DNA of 64,000 nucleotides from Clostridia bacterium (lineage in GTDB: Bacteria > Bacillota_A > Clostridia > Oscillospirales > CAG-272): positions 1-64,000 of the forward strand of contig JAFTLD010000021.1 in assembly GCA_017452945.1 (NCBI GenBank), written 5' to 3'. The position numbers were made by a program, and so were the translations under genes. The notes below the pieces were generated by a model. It made no database searches. It was not told the origin of the DNA and was given only the letters and a program-made list of their open reading frames with translations. Below, piece by piece: positions 61,150 through 64,000 of this stretch (its first letter is position 1; each line of letters begins with the position of its first letter).

Positions 61150-61258
61150 GCCCCGCCGAAGATCCTTCGCGGCACCTCCCTTTGCCTGTCATCCTCGAGC
61201 GAAGCGAAGGATCTTGGCAAAGGGAGGTTTTCTCAAGGATGACACAGCGGGGCAAAAA
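61150..61258. repeat. Palindromic repeat with TGTCATCCT-type core
   Basis: Nested inverted repeats: GCCCCGC...GCGGGGC outside and CCTCCCTTTGCC...GGCAAAGGGAGG inside, around TGTCATCCTCGAGCGAAGCG. Related to the palindrome at 17356-17397. Confidence 0.7.
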
Positions 61259-61269
61259 CGCAATACCGA

Positions 61270-63390
61270 TTACTTCGCCGCAATCTGCGCACAGTTGATC
61301 ACCTTTTCCGCCAGCATTCCCTTATTGTAATAATAATGATTTGCCGCCTCGTAGCCGATGTGCGGATTTTTTTGCATCAGGGCATACAGATCAAGCGCAT
61401 TTTGCATCTCTTCGGCTGCTATTTGCTGCATCAGAGCGGTATCTCCCTGCTCTCTTGCAAGGATAAATTGCACCTGCGCGTAGCAAGAGGCAAAAATAGC
61501 GTTGGCGGCCTTGGCCATCTGCTTGTATTCGCAATCGGGCATATCCTTCAGCATTTGCACGCCCGCGTGCCAGCCCTCAGACAGCTTGCGCCATTGGTCG
61601 AGATATACCTCGCGCGGGTAAATGGCACGCCACGTATCCAACGCGTCGTAGGAATAGCAAGTCATGGTTGCAATATAGCCGCTTGGGCTCGGATAAAGCA
61701 GGTTTGAAGGCCCCGGATTTTGCGGCCCGAAATACAGGCTGCGCAGATCAAACGGAAAATGCCGAAACGCATCGGAAAACGCCTTGGCAGATGCACGAAC
61801 GGCATTTGCATATTCACCGTATTCCTGCTCCAATAACCAAAGATAGGCTTGCTCGGACGGGTCTTGCAGACACTCCGAAGCGATTTTCAGACTGATCGAG
61901 GGATAACCGCCCAGCGTCCAGGAGAGCATCAAATGCTCTACCCCGGCTTCACGCAAGCCGGTCATATGCTCACGTATCAGATCAAACACAGGCAGATACG
62001 GCAGCGTGCTGCATTCCCAGCTTGCATTGACCTGCACCTTGGCGCAAACCTGATGCCCGCGCGCCCTTGCGTACTCCCACACGCGTTTTGCAAGAGGTGC
62101 AGGCCCGGGGACGGATATGCTGTAATCGCGCACATGACCGCTCACACCGCCCCGCTCAAAGGGCATCAGCGCTTCGCTGTTGCTCTGGATCACGATCTCG
62201 GACGGCAAAAGATCCATGCAGTTTTTCATCTGCTGCTCGGTCATATAGTCGTCCCATGCCCACGTCCATGCAATCGTGCGGATCGAAGGATCCACCGCTC
62301 TTGATTCCTCTGAAATGGCACACAGCACCTGGGCAACCAGCCGCTCAATTGGGATATCGCGGCACACGGGACACTCTTCCCCACTCATTTTGGATTTACA
62401 ATGCGTCAAATTTTCCGAGCATGTGATCACAAAAAATCCGCCAAGCCCGGGAATCTCACTGCAAAGCGTGCGCACGGCCGAGCGCAGATATTCCATGACC
62501 GCAGGATTTTGCGTGCAAAGTGCGCTGTAATCCGCATCGCGCCTGCCAACCAGCTCGGGATGCGCATCAAAAAACGCATTTGGCATGCAGCGCGGCTCGT
62601 TCAAATACAAATAAACCTTGATACCGTACTCGCCCGCATGTGCAATCAACTCACGCAAGCGCTCCTGTCTTTGCTGCCATCCCTCGGAATACGACTCGTC
62701 AAACGAAAACGGCACAATCTGATATAGCACTGCAGGCAGCCAAATGGCGTTGACCCCTAAATCTCGATACATGGCAAGCAACGTATCCGGGTAGGATAAT
62801 GAAATATCATGCTCCAAAGCGGTAGCATACAGGCCGCAATAAGAGTAAATCATGCGTAAACCCTGCGCCTTTTGCACAGGAGCCTTCCCCTTTTGAACTG
62901 CCCGGAAGAAGGTAAACGGTGCTTCCCCTTCAAACAGATCTGCAAAATGCGTTTGCATAAGCTGCCTGATTTGCGCAAGCTGTTGCTTTTGCGCCTCATT
63001 CAGCACAGGCAGCGTGATCGGCTCACAATACGGCTTGAAGTTTCCCAACTTGACACCGATAAAATCGTCCTCTTTCAAGACAGTAGCAAGCTTGTCCTCA
63101 TCCCAATCCAAAAGGCGGAGCAGACTTTCATACGGCAGCACGTGCCAAGCATTGCGGATTGTGGTAATATAACCGCGTGTTTCCCAATCGGGAGCAACGC
63201 ATTGCAACGGCAGCCCCATATCGTGGGCTGCTTTCGTGATTTCTTCCCGCGGCAGATTCAGCGCGTAAGCAATGCGCGCTGCAGGTACGGTTTCCCACAA
63301 GCGAAACACAGCCGCATGAAAACGGCTGGGAAAATGGGCAAGCTCTGTGTGCATATCGGGGCGCACGGGCGGCAATTTGGAATACGGCAT
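61270..63390 (-). CDS. TIM-barrel glycosidase-like protein, unknown family
   Basis: A 706-residue soluble protein. An N-terminal part of about 160 residues is followed by a region with the strand-helix rhythm of a glycosidase TIM barrel (LGVNAIWLPAVLYQIVPFSF, AGEYGIKVYLYLNEPRCMPN, LGGFFVITCSENLTHC) and a helical C-terminal domain. The ENLTHCKSKMSGEECPVC block carries four Cys residues that may bind metal. It resembles GH20-like or related uncharacterised clostridial proteins, but I cannot name the family or the catalytic pair. GGGAGG before ATG 63390 sets the start. Confidence 0.6.
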   Translation of the reverse strand: MPYSKLPPVRPDMHTELAHFPSRFHAAVFRLWETVPAARIAYALNLPREEITKAAHDMGLPLQCVAPDWETRGYITTIRNAWHVLPYESLLRLLDWDEDKLATVLKEDDFIGVKLGNFKPYCEPITLPVLNEAQKQQLAQIRQLMQTHFADLFEGEAPFTFFRAVQKGKAPVQKAQGLRMIYSYCGLYATALEHDISLSYPDTLLAMYRDLGVNAIWLPAVLYQIVPFSFDESYSEGWQQRQERLRELIAHAGEYGIKVYLYLNEPRCMPNAFFDAHPELVGRRDADYSALCTQNPAVMEYLRSAVRTLCSEIPGLGGFFVITCSENLTHCKSKMSGEECPVCRDIPIERLVAQVLCAISEESRAVDPSIRTIAWTWAWDDYMTEQQMKNCMDLLPSEIVIQSNSEALMPFERGGVSGHVRDYSISVPGPAPLAKRVWEYARARGHQVCAKVQVNASWECSTLPYLPVFDLIREHMTGLREAGVEHLMLSWTLGGYPSISLKIASECLQDPSEQAYLWLLEQEYGEYANAVRASAKAFSDAFRHFPFDLRSLYFGPQNPGPSNLLYPSPSGYIATMTCYSYDALDTWRAIYPREVYLDQWRKLSEGWHAGVQMLKDMPDCEYKQMAKAANAIFASCYAQVQFILAREQGDTALMQQIAAEEMQNALDLYALMQKNPHIGYEAANHYYYNKGMLAEKVINCAQIAAK

Positions 63391-63419
63391 AAGTACCTCC
63401 CAAAAATTCATTCAAGTGT

Positions 63420-63448
63420 ATTATAGCACACAGGTCAAGCTTTTGCAA
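63420..63448 (-). promoter_or_regulatory. Promoter of the TIM-barrel protein gene
   Basis: Minus strand TTGCAA, 17-bp spacer, TATAAT. Confidence 0.8.
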
Positions 63449-63488
63449 GGAGAGATGTGCAGTTTTTGCTTTATCTTGGTAAAATGAC

Positions 63489-63517
63489 TTGCAAAATGAT
63501 ATCGGGTGTGCTACAAT
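63489..63517 (+). promoter_or_regulatory. Promoter of the DUF5058 gene
   Basis: TTGCAA, 17-bp spacer, TACAAT, 31 bp before the start codon. Confidence 0.8.
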
Positions 63518-63548
63518 AAGAATATCAACGTACAGGAGGTTTCCCCCT

Positions 63549-64000
63549 ATGGATTTTAACGTCAATCATCCCATATTGTTTGTCATTGTGGGAGCCATTA
63601 TCGCATTGGTATTGGCACAATCCGTCTTTTTCTTAGTCCGTGCCGTCAAGCGCGCAAAGCAGCTTGGCATTGCAAAAGGCACCGTCAGCAAAACCATTTC
63701 TTCGGCAGCACTGTTCACCATTGCTCCGGCTGTGGCAATTCTTGTCGGTGTGGTTGCGCTTTCCAAGAGTCTTGGCATCGCACTTCCCTGGCTGCGCCTT
63801 TCGGTCATTGGCTCGATCACCTATGAAACCGTAGCTGCAGGCAACGCGCTGGAGGCTGCAGGCATGGGTGCGGGTACGACCGTGACCGATCCCTCCATCT
63901 TTGTCACCATCGCATGGGTGATGACCGTGGGCATCGCGGCAGGCCTTGTATTCGTCCCCTTCGTCACCAAAAAGCTGCAAAGCGGCATGTCCAAGATCGG
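63549..64000 (+). CDS. DUF5058 family membrane protein (3' end beyond window)
   Basis: The first 150 residues of a hydrophobic protein with several spans (ILFVIVGAIIALVLAQSVFF, LFTIAPAVAILVGVVALSKS, IFVTIAWVMTVGIAAGLVFV). The N-terminal MDFNVNHPILFVIVG and SVFFLVRAVKRAKQLG are typical of DUF5058 proteins, about 230-250 residues long and of unknown function, often near amidohydrolase or transporter genes. AGGAGG before ATG 63549. Truncated by the window edge, not by mutation. Confidence 0.82.
   Translation, partial: MDFNVNHPILFVIVGAIIALVLAQSVFFLVRAVKRAKQLGIAKGTVSKTISSAALFTIAPAVAILVGVVALSKSLGIALPWLRLSVIGSITYETVAAGNALEAAGMGAGTTVTDPSIFVTIAWVMTVGIAAGLVFVPFVTKKLQSGMSKI

Overview
The window reads as chromosome from an uncultured member of the Clostridia (Bacillota), probably a gut or rumen relative of Oscillospirales/Christensenellales. 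Evidence: Bacillota gene orders (ylxM-ffh-rpsP-khpA; large SRP RNA-dnaX-ybaB-recR; coaE-lytic transglycosylase), strong GGAGG ribosome binding sites, very regular sigma-A promoters (TTGACA or TTGCAA, 17 bp, TATAAT), mid-range GC, and many short palindromic repeats. The taxonomic placement is inference from gene content and style, not from a marker search.

Layout. 1-9750: a lipoprotein, a Gfo/Idh/MocA oxidoreductase run into coaE, a lytic transglycosylase, an M18 aminopeptidase, release factor 1, a Sua5-type tRNA t6A enzyme and a type IIA topoisomerase A subunit, then a 42-residue membrane peptide and a frameshifted gene. 9750-14900: repeat-rich ground holding a GNAT/AlkD/SDR operon and a small lipoprotein embedded among four copies of a modular palindromic repeat. 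14850-20430: housekeeping core of protein export, ribosome and recombination/replication genes. 20540-26850: surface lipoproteins, a 2-hydroxyacid dehydrogenase and a large ABC transporter whose reading frame carries a stop at codon 9. 26900-32700: tRNA-Thr, rsmA, a membrane-tethered XRE regulator, a beta-propeller glycosidase-like protein and a THUMP-type RNA methyltransferase. 32750-39250: a beta-helix lipoprotein of the Cthe_2159 type, two XRE/TPR regulators, a BspA-like lipoprotein and a homologue of the Anabaena sensory rhodopsin transducer. 39410-42790: a compact, AT-richer five-gene operon of small-molecule-modifying enzymes (two GNATs, cupin, methyltransferase, APH-like kinase). 42870-45600: PflX-like radical SAM, pncC, pfkA. 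45650-50400: a carbohydrate operon (MFS, GH43, MFS, PHP phosphoesterase). 50500-58100: LysM-CAP protein, Cu/Zn-SOD-like protein, hydrolase, GNAT, PH-like membrane protein, threonine aldolase, multi-domain membrane protein. 58280-61090: a yybP-ykoY manganese riboswitch with terminator in front of a P-type cation ATPase. The window ends in a 706-residue TIM-barrel-like protein and the start of a DUF5058 membrane protein.

Most noteworthy: the ABC transporter with an early ochre codon; a 104-bp folded element found twice, each time in the same orientation ahead of a minus-strand start codon; the modular repeat with one permuted copy; an orphan consensus promoter pointing into repeats; and the five-gene accessory operon. 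I found no CRISPR array, prophage, IS transposase or clear defence system.
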